A stretch of DNA of 64,000 nt from Pseudodesulfovibrio profundus (GTDB lineage: Bacteria > Desulfobacterota > Desulfovibrionia > Desulfovibrionales > Desulfovibrionaceae): contig NZ_LT907975.1 of assembly GCF_900217235.1 (NCBI RefSeq), forward strand, positions 3,757,001-3,821,000, given 5' to 3'. Positions 1 through 7,697 of this stretch are shown piece after piece (the first letter of the stretch is position 1; every line of letters begins with the position of its first letter). The position numbers and the translations under genes are program-made. The notes beneath the pieces were generated by a model, which was not told where the DNA came from, did not search any database, and saw nothing but the letters and a program-made list of their open reading frames with translations.

Positions 1-322
1 ATCTTCCAGCAAGCTGCATAAGCAGCAGATACTGGTCTTCAAATTCATATGTTTCAACTAACTCAGGAATGTTGCCACCAAAGGCTCCCTCATCTTGGGC
101 TTGCCGATGTAATGCCTCTTCTCCTTCATAGCCATGGGGGATGTTGTCGACTTTAAGGACATACAATCCGTTGCGGTCTCCGTCGCAATCTACGAGTCCA
201 ACATAGGCTCCAGATTTACCTTCCCAAAAAAACTCTCGAATATTGAGAGCTATATTTCTTTCCTTTTGGAAAGCGTTAATAATGCCGGTGAGTTCGCTGG
301 GCGTGTCTGGTGTTGGGGCCAT
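1..322 (-). CDS. Kinase-like protein, N-terminal part, runs off left edge
   Basis: An open frame reads leftward from an ATG at 322 to the window edge without a stop, about 107 residues. An AGGAGA ribosome site lies 7 bases upstream. After a short helix, residues about 32-37 read GKSGAY and residues about 52-57 read LYVLKV, which resembles the glycine loop and the VAIK lysine strand of a protein-kinase N-lobe. The last visible part reads QYLLLMQLAG. Such N-lobes occur in kinase-like domains of bacterial conflict systems, but the C-lobe is outside the window, so the family is an inference. The gene lies outside the prophage. Confidence 0.55.
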   Translation of the reverse strand, partial: MAPTPDTPSELTGIINAFQKERNIALNIREFFWEGKSGAYVGLVDCDGDRNGLYVLKVDNIPHGYEGEEALHRQAQDEGAFGGNIPELVETYEFEDQYLLLMQLAGR

Positions 323-633
323 TTGTGTCTCCTGTTCCAATATTAGACACATTTCCAATAGATTATTTTATATAACAAGTAAATGGGCTAATGCGACGAG
401 ATGCCCTTTTCTGTGTATAGGATTATGTTGTTCTTCGTTTGGCGTTTTGATGATCATAGTTGAATGTGCAGGCAATAACGTGTTGGGTGTTCATGCTAGA
501 TGGTATGATTCAGAGTAAATGAGAAGAGTGGAAGAGGTCGAAAACTGCAATCTCCTACCCAAGGGTATACGCCCCTGCCACCCCAGGACATCCCCTTGCA
601 CTCAATTGTATACCAGCCTGTATACCAAGGCAC
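323..633. other. Intergenic region without a recognised gene
   Basis: No open frame with a ribosome site or recognisable protein is seen between the start of the kinase-like gene and the tRNA terminator. A short direct repeat, TGTATACCA twice, lies at about 607-629. Confidence 0.5.
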
Positions 634-664
634 AAAAAAAGCACTTATGGTTGCCCATAAGTGC
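634..664 (-). terminator. Original terminator of tRNA-Thr, now separated from it
   Basis: On the minus strand a perfect 10-bp stem (GCACTTATGG / CCATAAGTGC, loop 4) is followed by seven T. It sits just beyond the left copy of the tRNA 3' end. Before integration it would have lain directly downstream of the tRNA-Thr gene now found 38.4 kb to the right. Confidence 0.8.
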
Positions 665-674
665 TTGATTTCGT

Positions 675-720
675 TGGAGCCAGAAATCGGAGTTGAACCG
701 ACGACCTACTGATTACGAAT
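675..720 (-). repeat. attL: 46-bp copy of the tRNA-Thr 3' half
   Basis: These 46 bases are identical to 39080-39125 and correspond to the anticodon loop, variable loop, T arm, acceptor 3' strand and CCA of tRNA-Thr. The copies diverge at once on both sides. This defines the left junction of the integrated element; the tRNA copy here lacks its 5' half. Confidence 0.93.
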
Positions 721-1270
721 AGGTCGGCAGATGGCTTAAATAAAGGGTTTTCGGGCGGCAGGGACCCGATAGGGACCTCGGGAGTCGGTAAAGGTCGATT
801 TTGTGCAATGCCAATTTTACCCCTCTGAAAGCCTCTAAATGACCACGGCTCATAGGGTAAAACGCCAATCAAATAGCCGTCCTGCAGGATGGCTTTCCCC
901 CCTGTTTCTGAAATTGAAAAGTTTTGAAAAAGCTGGGAAACCCGCCTGGGCATTGCAACGAACTGATTTTCAGTCAGTAGGTCAAGGTCCTGTAAAACTG
1001 GCACAGAGCTGCAGCCTATTGCAAAGAGCGCAAAAAGAGTAATAGGCTTAACATCCTACAGCCGCCACATTCTCGAAGATAATTTGCGTACCCTCAAACT
1101 TGCACAAAAAAGGGACGAAAAAGCGCGAAGGCGGGAGCGGAGGAGTGTTTTTTTGAGGGGAGGGTTTTGAATCCTTAGCTAAATGCCTGCTCTGGCTTGT
1201 ACTCAAAAGATATATCTATAAAGATGGTCAGTGGTGATAGGTAAGTTGAATCCTAAAAAGTAGGTTGATG
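721..1270. other. Left arm of the element, no gene seen
   Basis: This stretch lies between attL and the HEPN gene. It holds two AGGGACC repeats at 760 and 771 and a near-perfect palindrome at 875-894 (AGCC-g-TCCTGCAGGA-t-GGCT). No frame has a convincing ribosome site plus protein-like composition. Confidence 0.5.
760..777 (+). repeat. Candidate integrase arm-type sites, left
   Basis: AGGGACC occurs at 760-766 and 771-777, a spacing of 11 bp, about one helical turn, 40 bp inside attL. The same heptamer with the same 11-bp spacing occurs next to attR. Placement beside both core sites suggests arm-type binding sites for the tyrosine integrase. Confidence 0.55.
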
Positions 1271-2683
1271 ATGTGCGATTTATCAGAAAGATGTGATGCG
1301 GCTATAGAGTCTCGTTCTCAGGAAAAAATTGATCTATGCATCGAAGAAATACAGCTATTAGCTGAATCTAATAAAGGGAGTCTGGCGAAGGCTCAATTGA
1401 GCTACTATTTAGGAAATTTGTTTAATGCTAAGTCTGATTTATCAAATGAAAGAACTCATTTGATGAATGGCCCACGGCCAGTGAACTTGATGAAGGCACT
1501 AGAGCATAGACGTAAATCCTTTAATCTCTCCCGTGAAAAAGAAGATGTTTTACACGAACTTTGCCAAGTTAATCTGTCTAATTCATATTTCTCTATGTGC
1601 AGATATGTAGAATCTCTCGAGTTATTAGATGGATATAGTTTTGAAAATAATGAAAGCAAATATGTTGGCCTATGCAGGCAGATTTTCTTATTAGATCAAA
1701 TTGAGCCAATGCTAGATGACGATGGGCACGCTGAACAGTTTGCAATGAGACGGTTAGATTTATTCAATCGGATGTATGATGAGAGAAAAGAAATTCAGCA
1801 TCCTGGAGTGTTGAGATATATCAGTGCAGAAGAAAACGTTAAATATAACGAAAAGCTTACCTTTTTTTTTAAAGATACTAAAAGGATAGAGGCCCTATCT
1901 GAAAAACCATCCTATTCTCCCGATGAAATGAGTTATCGGGAATGGTGTCTTGAGAATAGACTTTTTTTAAATCCCCTTAATATAATTTCTGACCTTTGGA
2001 TTGCAGATCGAGATATCCTACAATTCCCATCATATATGGTAGAATTAAATGAAGGTCCTTATTTGGCCGCTTCCTTCTCTTCTATAAAAAGAGAGTACTG
2101 CTTTGCGAGATTCTTATGTTATGATGGCTTGTTTGGTCATCATCCTGGCTATGAAGAGAATTGGCTGTTTTTCACAAATACTGGAGATGAACCTTCTTAT
2201 GGTGGTGATATTGAGAAGCTTAAAGTTGCTTGCAGATTGGCCTATAGTGTTTGCGATAAACTGTTGACTCTTTTAGTTTTTTACGTTTCTGGGGAGAAAA
2301 AAAAGGTCTATTTTAGACCTCGTGAGATAAAAAAGATCATGAAGAATCAGCAGGCCCATCCTGCGTTAGAGGCTTTATTTTGGTTGAGTTCTGAATTTGG
2401 TACAGATGAAAAATATGACACTGGTTTTCTTTCAGAACTGTATTCATTCCGTAATGACCTTGAGCATAATTATGTCAGAGTTTGCGAAGGTGGCAGCTCC
2501 CCCTGGGATTCTTCTTCAGATTACGCAAGGACTGTGACGAGAGAAGAACTCATTGATTTTACCTTTTTATCTTTGTCTACAGCTAGATCTGCACTTTTCT
2601 ACCTAACCTTTTTTGTTAAGTCGCAGGAAGAGCAAGTAGAAAAATCTGGGTATTACCTCCCAAATCCCGTTCCTTATGTATAA
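1271..2683 (+). CDS. LA2681-type HEPN domain protein
   Basis: A 470-residue protein; TTG-ATG-ATG codons are in tandem at 1265-1273 and the third gives the best spacing to AGG at 1262-1264. The N-terminal half is helical and TPR-like (YYLGNLFNAK; NLSNSYFSMCRYVESLELLD). The C-terminal half carries the HEPN signature RNDLEH (R-x4-H) near residue 394, within a stretch resembling the LA2681-type HEPN family. HEPN proteins are often RNases in toxin or antiviral systems; that activity is inferred here. The gene is clearly more AT-rich than its surroundings and lies alone at the prophage end, as expected for a cargo or defence gene. No partner gene is adjacent. Confidence 0.7.
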   Translation: MCDLSERCDAAIESRSQEKIDLCIEEIQLLAESNKGSLAKAQLSYYLGNLFNAKSDLSNERTHLMNGPRPVNLMKALEHRRKSFNLSREKEDVLHELCQVNLSNSYFSMCRYVESLELLDGYSFENNESKYVGLCRQIFLLDQIEPMLDDDGHAEQFAMRRLDLFNRMYDERKEIQHPGVLRYISAEENVKYNEKLTFFFKDTKRIEALSEKPSYSPDEMSYREWCLENRLFLNPLNIISDLWIADRDILQFPSYMVELNEGPYLAASFSSIKREYCFARFLCYDGLFGHHPGYEENWLFFTNTGDEPSYGGDIEKLKVACRLAYSVCDKLLTLLVFYVSGEKKKVYFRPREIKKIMKNQQAHPALEALFWLSSEFGTDEKYDTGFLSELYSFRNDLEHNYVRVCEGGSSPWDSSSDYARTVTREELIDFTFLSLSTARSALFYLTFFVKSQEEQVEKSGYYLPNPVPYV

Positions 2684-2860
2684 ATGACGTCAATTCCTCC
2701 TAACCACTAATACTATCCAGCTTCCCCTTCAATACCTCCACTTCGGTGGAGTGCGCGTCAACCTCGCCTTGGTTGTTCGGCGTAGTGTTCAAAGCCGGAT
2801 GCGTATGGACGGCCAGGTCGTGCAGGGCGCAGCGTGTAAAGTCCCCTTTCATAGGGCCAG

Positions 2861-3709
2861 TTAACGGTAGAGACTCCCGGCAGTTTTCGGGGGGTTGCCC
2901 AGAGGGTAGGGGGTACCCCCTGCCCTTTGGGCAGCAAAATTTATCGGCGACATATTCCCCAGGGATTCATGAGGACGTTCCTCGTTGTACTCACGGATAA
3001 AGTCCTCCGTAATGGCCCGAACTTCGCTCAGGCTGTTGAACACGTACAAATCAAGCACTTCTTCTCTGTAGGTTCGGTTGAACCGCTCGATGTATGAGTT
3101 CTGGGTGGGTTTGCCAGGCTGAATGAACTCCAGATTCACGCCATGCGATTCGGCCCAGGCCGCCATGACAGTCCCCGAGAACTCTGGACCATTGTCCATT
3201 CGCAACCTCTCGGGATAGCCGCCACGCTCTTCGGCTACCCGATCCAGCACCCTTACCACTCGTCCTGCTGGCATATTGGTATCGATCTCCACGGCCAAGG
3301 CCTCACGGTTGTAATCATCTACAGCGTTGAAAGTCCTGAAGACGCGACCGCTGTAAAGCGTGTCCCGCATGAAATCTATCGACCAGCAATAGTTTGGCGC
3401 AAGCGGTTGGGCCACTGCCGTCCGAGAGGCTTGCGGAAGCCGCTTCTTGGCCTTGCGCTTCAGGTTCATTTTCAAGAGGCAGTAAACCCTCCAGACCTTC
3501 TTGTGGTTCCAGGGCTTGTCCTGCTGTCGAAGGACGTTGAAAAGCTTACTGAAGCCCCATGTAGGCTTTTTCTCGGCCAGTTCAGTCAAGGCTGCGATGA
3601 CATCGCTGTCGTCCCGCGGATGCGGCTTGTAGGCGTAGTAGCTCCTACTGATGCCCATGGCCGCGCATGCCTTGCGCAAGCTCAACTCAAACGCGTTGAC
3701 CATGTGCAT
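2861..3709 (-). CDS. IS3-family transposase OrfB (catalytic part)
   Basis: This is the DDE integrase-like part. It has an HTH_21-like N-terminal section (YYAYKPH, WGFSKLFNVLR), then the catalytic core with NYCWSIDFMRD (first Asp), LRMDNGPEFSG (second Asp) and TQNSYIERFNRTYREEVL (Glu). The ATG at 3709 is an internal codon; the open frame continues upstream (LRPVQRKEFV) to the frameshift site at the end of orfA. The OrfAB fusion is expected to be the active transposase. Confidence 0.92.
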   Translation of the reverse strand: MHMVNAFELSLRKACAAMGISRSYYAYKPHPRDDSDVIAALTELAEKKPTWGFSKLFNVLRQQDKPWNHKKVWRVYCLLKMNLKRKAKKRLPQASRTAVAQPLAPNYCWSIDFMRDTLYSGRVFRTFNAVDDYNREALAVEIDTNMPAGRVVRVLDRVAEERGGYPERLRMDNGPEFSGTVMAAWAESHGVNLEFIQPGKPTQNSYIERFNRTYREEVLDLYVFNSLSEVRAITEDFIREYNEERPHESLGNMSPINFAAQRAGGTPYPLGNPPKTAGSLYR

Positions 3710-3735
3710 GACAAATTCCTTGCGTTGAACTGGCC

Positions 3736-4002
3736 TCAGAGTTTTTTTTCGATCACATCCTTGAGCGCCATGTTTTCCAGGCTGAGGTCGGCGAACATCT
3801 GCTTGAGCTTACGGTTCTCCGTTTCGAGATCCTTCATCCGTTGGATATCGGATGCCTCCATGCCGCCATACTTTGACTTCCACTTGTAGTACGTGGCGCT
3901 GCTCACGCCGTGCTCGCGGCAGACATCGACGACAGTTCGTCCGCCTTCCACTGCCTTCAGGATCTTGACGATCTGGTACTCGCTGAACTTCGATTTACGC
4001 AT
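3736..4002 (-). CDS. IS3-family transposase OrfA
   Basis: An 88-residue HTH protein; the start MRKSKFSEYQ has AGGAG 7 bases upstream. The helix-turn-helix (VVDVCREHGVSSATYYKWKSKYGG) is followed by a leucine-zipper-like coil (LETENRKLKQMFADLSLENMALKDV). Its last codons contain a run of eight A (GAAAAAAAACTCTGA); a -1 shift there enters the orfB frame. OrfA alone normally binds the IS ends and limits transposition. Confidence 0.92.
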   Translation of the reverse strand: MRKSKFSEYQIVKILKAVEGGRTVVDVCREHGVSSATYYKWKSKYGGMEASDIQRMKDLETENRKLKQMFADLSLENMALKDVIEKKL

Positions 4003-5051
4003 GCAAAACTCCTGTCCCATTTTGGGCCAGAAGTCTCTACTTGGCAATGGACCTACTTTACGGGGACTTTACAAGCGTACCTCCTCCATGAATGCAGTGA
4101 TGGTGGGCAACAGACTTATTCCGGTACCGCTCTGGCCCATGCGAATGGTGGTCGCCTGCAGGTTGATGAAGGGCGCCTCGATGGTCTTGTTCCCCGTCAC
4201 CTTCTCTGTTGATTTTCCACCGATGGTTGCGGTTGCATCACCACCGATATCCGTGGTCCGCTTGCCCCCGACAGATTCCGTGTGATCGCCGCCTATGTCT
4301 TCGGCCTTGCTCCCGACAACGATCTCATCCCGGTTGCCTTTGACCGTTGAGGCGTGATGCCTGCCGACGACTTCCTTCCGGTCCTGGGCGATGATGACGT
4401 TCATGTCCCGCCCGGTCGTCAGATTGATATTATCCACGGATATTAACCCAGCGGATCCACCAGACCGAAGCCGGAGCGCTCCCAGGGCCTCGAGCGTCTT
4501 GACGCCGCCGATCTCCTCGATGCTGTTCTCTCGGATCTTGCGCTGTTCACGCGAAAAGTCTTCCCTGTTTTCCACGGCCTCGACCTCCCGCTTGAGCGAT
4601 TTGTCGATTATGGCCATGTCCGTTTCGCGTCTCCAGTTACCGTCCTTGTCCACAGTCTGGAAAACCGCCGCCGACTGCTGCCAGCGCTGTTGTCCCATGG
4701 ATATCTCGGGCAGGCTCATGCCTTGCGGATAGATGTGCCGTACCAGCGGATGATCTGGCCGCCCATAGGCGAAACCGATCTCGACAATAACTCCCGGCTC
4801 CGGGAAACCGTACAGCCCGGCCTCCTGCCCACAGCCAACCGGAACCGGCAGCTGCACGGCCTCATAAACGGGGAAATCCTCGTCGCGTTCTCCGTCCGGT
4901 GTCAGGACTTCCAGATCAACGGCATACCGTGGCCGGAAACGCTCGGATGTCCCGCCATCAGCCGGAGCATCATGAACATTCAGTACCCGCGCAAAACGGG
5001 GGAGGTGCAGCCCCGCCGACAATTCCGGAAAGAGCTTGAGAATGATCTGCT

Positions 5052-5744
5052 TTACAGTCTGTCGGAGCATGTCGTCACCATCTTCTGTTCCTCAATTTGT
5101 GTACTTGCGACATATTTGCCGTTCAGAACCACGCCGGGGCGCAGCTGGGGCAGAATCACGGATTGCCTGCCGCCGGTGGCCGTCACCTTGTCGAATAACC
5201 CTTCGGAAAGAGCAGCTGGCCTGGTCGCCCACCGCGAATCCTTCCACGATCCGACAAAGACCTGGCCGTCCCCCTGCTGTTGCCAGATATAGTCCTCGAT
5301 GCCGAACACCGCGCCTATTGAGTTAAGCCCATGAAATCCGTCTCCGAGTGCATAAAAGGCCGGGACGATCCGATGGGCATACTCCCGATCCGGCACAACA
5401 AAGCGCAGCCCGGTCCGTTTGGTGTACCACTGCACCACCTCGAGCAGCGTCGGGTGCCGAAGCGCCACCGGCATCGGTGCATACAGAACCGATGTCAGCT
5501 CACGGCACCGCAATCGTTGCTGCTTGGCATTCACCGTCTCACTGGTCCGAATCAGCCCGGTGAAATACACCAGGTCCCGCTCCTGGGCGGTGTACCCAAT
5601 CTCAAACCGTACATGCCCGGACAGCACGGTTTCGCTCTGTACCTGAAAGATTGCCCGTCCCGGTGAGCGGAGCGACAGCCGGACCTCCGCCTTGTCGAGT
5701 TGAACAGGCTGATTATTGACGTACAGGGTCTTGCGTAACTTCAT
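5052..5744 (-). CDS. Phage tail hub protein (gpD-like)
   Basis: A 230-residue protein located between the LysM-like baseplate gene and gpV, where contractile phages encode the hub that carries the spike. The N-terminal half is beta-rich (YVNNQPVQLDKAEVRLSLRSPGRAIFQVQ). A middle helix LLEVVQWYTKRTGLRF resembles the hub segment that recruits the spike. The start ATG at 5744 overlaps the previous stop by 4 bp, and the 3' end overlaps gpV. Assignment rests on position and composition more than on a diagnostic motif. Confidence 0.6.
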   Translation of the reverse strand: MKLRKTLYVNNQPVQLDKAEVRLSLRSPGRAIFQVQSETVLSGHVRFEIGYTAQERDLVYFTGLIRTSETVNAKQQRLRCRELTSVLYAPMPVALRHPTLLEVVQWYTKRTGLRFVVPDREYAHRIVPAFYALGDGFHGLNSIGAVFGIEDYIWQQQGDGQVFVGSWKDSRWATRPAALSEGLFDKVTATGGRQSVILPQLRPGVVLNGKYVASTQIEEQKMVTTCSDRL

Positions 5745-6280
5745 GCCAGCACCTTATCCAGATAGTAGAGAGCATGTTCAACCAAGCCCATTTCTTGGAT
5801 TTCCTGTTCTGCTTTTTTGAGCGCTGCGGTATCCGTAACAGTTGATGTTCCCTCGCTGACCTGGGCAACCGGCTCCGGCTTCGGTTCACGTTGCTCAACA
5901 CGTTCAGGATTGGATTGGTATTCTTTGAGGGTGAAGGAAATATCCCAGGCTCGCAGCCCGTCTTTTTCCCTGACACTGAAATTCTCGGCAAACCGGACCT
6001 GTCGAATGCCCATGGCATTGGCAGTCTTGTTGACGATAGTATAAATTTTTCGTTCGCCATTTGTTTTTGCTTCAGCCACGCGGGTCAGCTCTGTCAGGTC
6101 GCTGGCATCGATCGCCTTGATAACAAGCGACACCGTGATTTTCTTGGGCTTGAATCCATTTTCGACTTCATCGGTACCGCTCGTATCCCCGGACGCATCC
6201 GTCGTGCGGATGTCCATGCTCGCCCCGATTTTCAATTCATGGCCGGGCATGTTGTAATTGTCCAATCGCAACAAACTCAT
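5741..6280 (-). CDS. Baseplate/tail-associated protein
   Basis: A 179-residue protein. The N-terminal 120 residues are a beta-rich domain starting MSLLRLDNYNMPGHELKIG. A proline-rich linker (EPKPEPVAQ) and an Ala/Glu-rich helix follow (TAALKKAEQEIQEMGLVEHALYYLDKVLA). Four-base overlaps with both neighbours show translational coupling. It lies where contractile tails encode the small baseplate protein linking tape measure and hub. I do not recognise the family with certainty. Confidence 0.5.
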   Translation of the reverse strand: MSLLRLDNYNMPGHELKIGASMDIRTTDASGDTSGTDEVENGFKPKKITVSLVIKAIDASDLTELTRVAEAKTNGERKIYTIVNKTANAMGIRQVRFAENFSVREKDGLRAWDISFTLKEYQSNPERVEQREPKPEPVAQVSEGTSTVTDTAALKKAEQEIQEMGLVEHALYYLDKVLA

Positions 6281-7182
6281 AGGCTTACCATCTCCCGAAT
6301 GAATGCAACGTCATCGATGCTGCCGATCCAGCAGCACAACGCGCTCAGTTTATAGCCTTCCACCGGCGGTGTGTTCTCTTTCAGTTGTCTGCGGATGCTG
6401 CCCATGTTGCCGTTCAAAGCCAGCCCCACGCCGGAATCACCGCGCAGCGCGTCGGTCACTAAAGTCCATGCCGCGTCCAGCTCCTGCAGATGGGTGCGCT
6501 TTTTCTCGATGAGCGCGTTCAGTTCCGCTTCAGGGCGCGTGTTTTCCTGCTCATATCCCTCGGCCATCCCCAGCAAACCGCCCATCTCCTGATCCAGCTG
6601 TACAGTTCGAGGGTGCCGTCGCGTCTCATGGCTATGCCATGAAGGATGCACAGGGCCGACCGCACGGATCAGCTTGTCCTTTTCCAACGTCGCCAACCAC
6701 TTGGCCCGACGCTTTGCCAGCATCAATTCCGTTACGGGAAAGAGCGTGCAAAACGCATCCAGAACAGCGGCAAAATGGTCATGGTCGACGCCTCGCAACA
6801 GGAGAAAGACGCTTTCTAGACTATTTTTAGACAATACGTCCTGGGGGTCGGCCAGCTTGTCGGCCATCCCTGTTACCGTCTGTTGCGGGGTCAGGTAGGC
6901 ATATTCGCCGCGCCGGTCTCCCAGGGGGTGAATGTACGGGTGCAGGCACAGGAAATGCCCCCCGGCCTGCAGCAGCCCAATCGTGGCGATTCGCAGTGCC
7001 TCCACACCGGCAGCGGCAGCGGCCACCGGATTGGATGCAATGGGTATCGCCCCATTAACCGCAGCCAGACGGTTCTGGCTTGCGTCCAGCTCATTAGGAG
7101 CAGCCCCCCGGCATCCCTGCAATTCGTCATGGACTGCCTGCAGGGATGGCGGCGGGGCCAGCGTGATGGGGTTCCAGGTCAT
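6277..7182 (-). CDS. Phage tail-region protein of unknown function
   Basis: About 301 residues from the ATG at 7182 (MTWNPITLAPPPSL); a TTG three codons upstream is also open. It has an Ala-rich segment at about 48-75 (NPVAAAAAGVEALRIATIGLLQAGG) and a helical C-terminal half with ELNALIEKKRTHLQELDAAWTLV. The end SIDDVAFIREMVSL overlaps the next start by 4 bp. Its position between tail-fibre assembly and baseplate genes suggests a structural or adsorption role. No known motif was identified. Confidence 0.5.
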   Translation of the reverse strand: MTWNPITLAPPPSLQAVHDELQGCRGAAPNELDASQNRLAAVNGAIPIASNPVAAAAAGVEALRIATIGLLQAGGHFLCLHPYIHPLGDRRGEYAYLTPQQTVTGMADKLADPQDVLSKNSLESVFLLLRGVDHDHFAAVLDAFCTLFPVTELMLAKRRAKWLATLEKDKLIRAVGPVHPSWHSHETRRHPRTVQLDQEMGGLLGMAEGYEQENTRPEAELNALIEKKRTHLQELDAAWTLVTDALRGDSGVGLALNGNMGSIRRQLKENTPPVEGYKLSALCCWIGSIDDVAFIREMVSL

Positions 7183-7184
7183 AT

Positions 7185-7694
7185 CTACCAAGCTGCTGGC
7201 GGTTCAGGCCAGATTATGGATGCCGGGAATCCGGCCTGCTGCGGAATATCCCGAAGCGCCTGCCGGTAATCCTGCCAGACAACAATATCCTCGGAACTCA
7301 ACGGGCAGTCGGCCAATTGGGTCCAGTCAGTATCTTTGAGTAGTGAGTCGCGTTTTGCACGTATGTCTTGCTCCTTTGCGATCAGGTCAATGTCCCACTC
7401 ATTCGTAGCAGGGTTCCAGACAGGATACTCCGGAGGAGCTAACAAGGTCAGCCCTGCGGGGATTTGTCCATGTTGTTTGATTGTCACAGGCATGGCTGTA
7501 TCTGTCTTCCATGCCTGTTTCCCATGGTTGGTCTCTTCAAGTGTCCATGCCCCGTTTACCCTTTTGGGTATGTAACCAGCTGGGCAATCTGGTATACACT
7601 GCCGGGTTGCATCCCGGGGCGGCTGGCTGCCGGGATTAGCAAAGCCCTTACGAATAAAGTAGCCGTTGTCATCGAAATAGTAGTTTATTAGCAT
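7185..7694 (-). CDS. Tail fibre assembly/chaperone protein
   Basis: A 169-residue protein. The C-terminal third carries the family pattern RDSLLKDTDWTQLADCPLS, then WQDYRQALRDIPQQAGFP and IIWPEPPAAW, which is widespread in phage tail-fibre-associated assembly proteins. The N-terminal part (NYYFDDNGYFIRKGFANPGSQPP) probably contacts the fibre. It lies directly after the tail fibre gene, with the stop of the fibre gene 3 bases upstream of its start, as expected for a fibre chaperone. Confidence 0.8.
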   Translation of the reverse strand: MLINYYFDDNGYFIRKGFANPGSQPPRDATRQCIPDCPAGYIPKRVNGAWTLEETNHGKQAWKTDTAMPVTIKQHGQIPAGLTLLAPPEYPVWNPATNEWDIDLIAKEQDIRAKRDSLLKDTDWTQLADCPLSSEDIVVWQDYRQALRDIPQQAGFPASIIWPEPPAAW

Positions 7695-7697
7695 AAA

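Larger units (their letters stand above)
2831..4077 (-). mobile_element. IS3-family (IS407-group-like) insertion sequence
   Basis: The element spans 2835-4073 (1239 bp) with terminal inverted repeats starting TGTAAAGTCCCC at both ends. It is flanked by the 4-bp duplication AGCG (2831-2834 and 4074-4077). It carries orfA and orfB joined by a -1 frameshift. Both ends and both frames are intact, so it may be active or recently inserted. It interrupts the baseplate V gene in the same orientation as that gene. Confidence 0.92.
2700..5070 (-). pseudogene. Baseplate assembly protein V (gpV/VgrG-like), split by an IS3 element
   Basis: The N-terminal 332 codons lie at 4074-5070: an OB-fold-like region (YGFPEPGVIVEIGFAYGRPDHPLVRHIYP) followed by glycine-rich repeats (GGDHTESVGG, IGGDATATIGG) typical of the spike beta-helix. 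The IS at 2835-4073 creates a premature stop after EEVRL. Removing the IS and one AGCG copy rejoins the frame, EEVR-CALHDLAVHTHPALNT, ending at TAG 2700-2702, and restores about 46 C-terminal residues including HDLAVHTHPAL, which looks like a metal-binding spike tip. The gene overlaps the upstream hub gene. The interrupted protein may still fold but would lack its tip. Confidence 0.85.

Noticed and set aside
645-1042. Open frames crossing attL and the left arm
   Set aside because: They include the tRNA fragment and arm repeats, lack ribosome sites and have no protein-like pattern.
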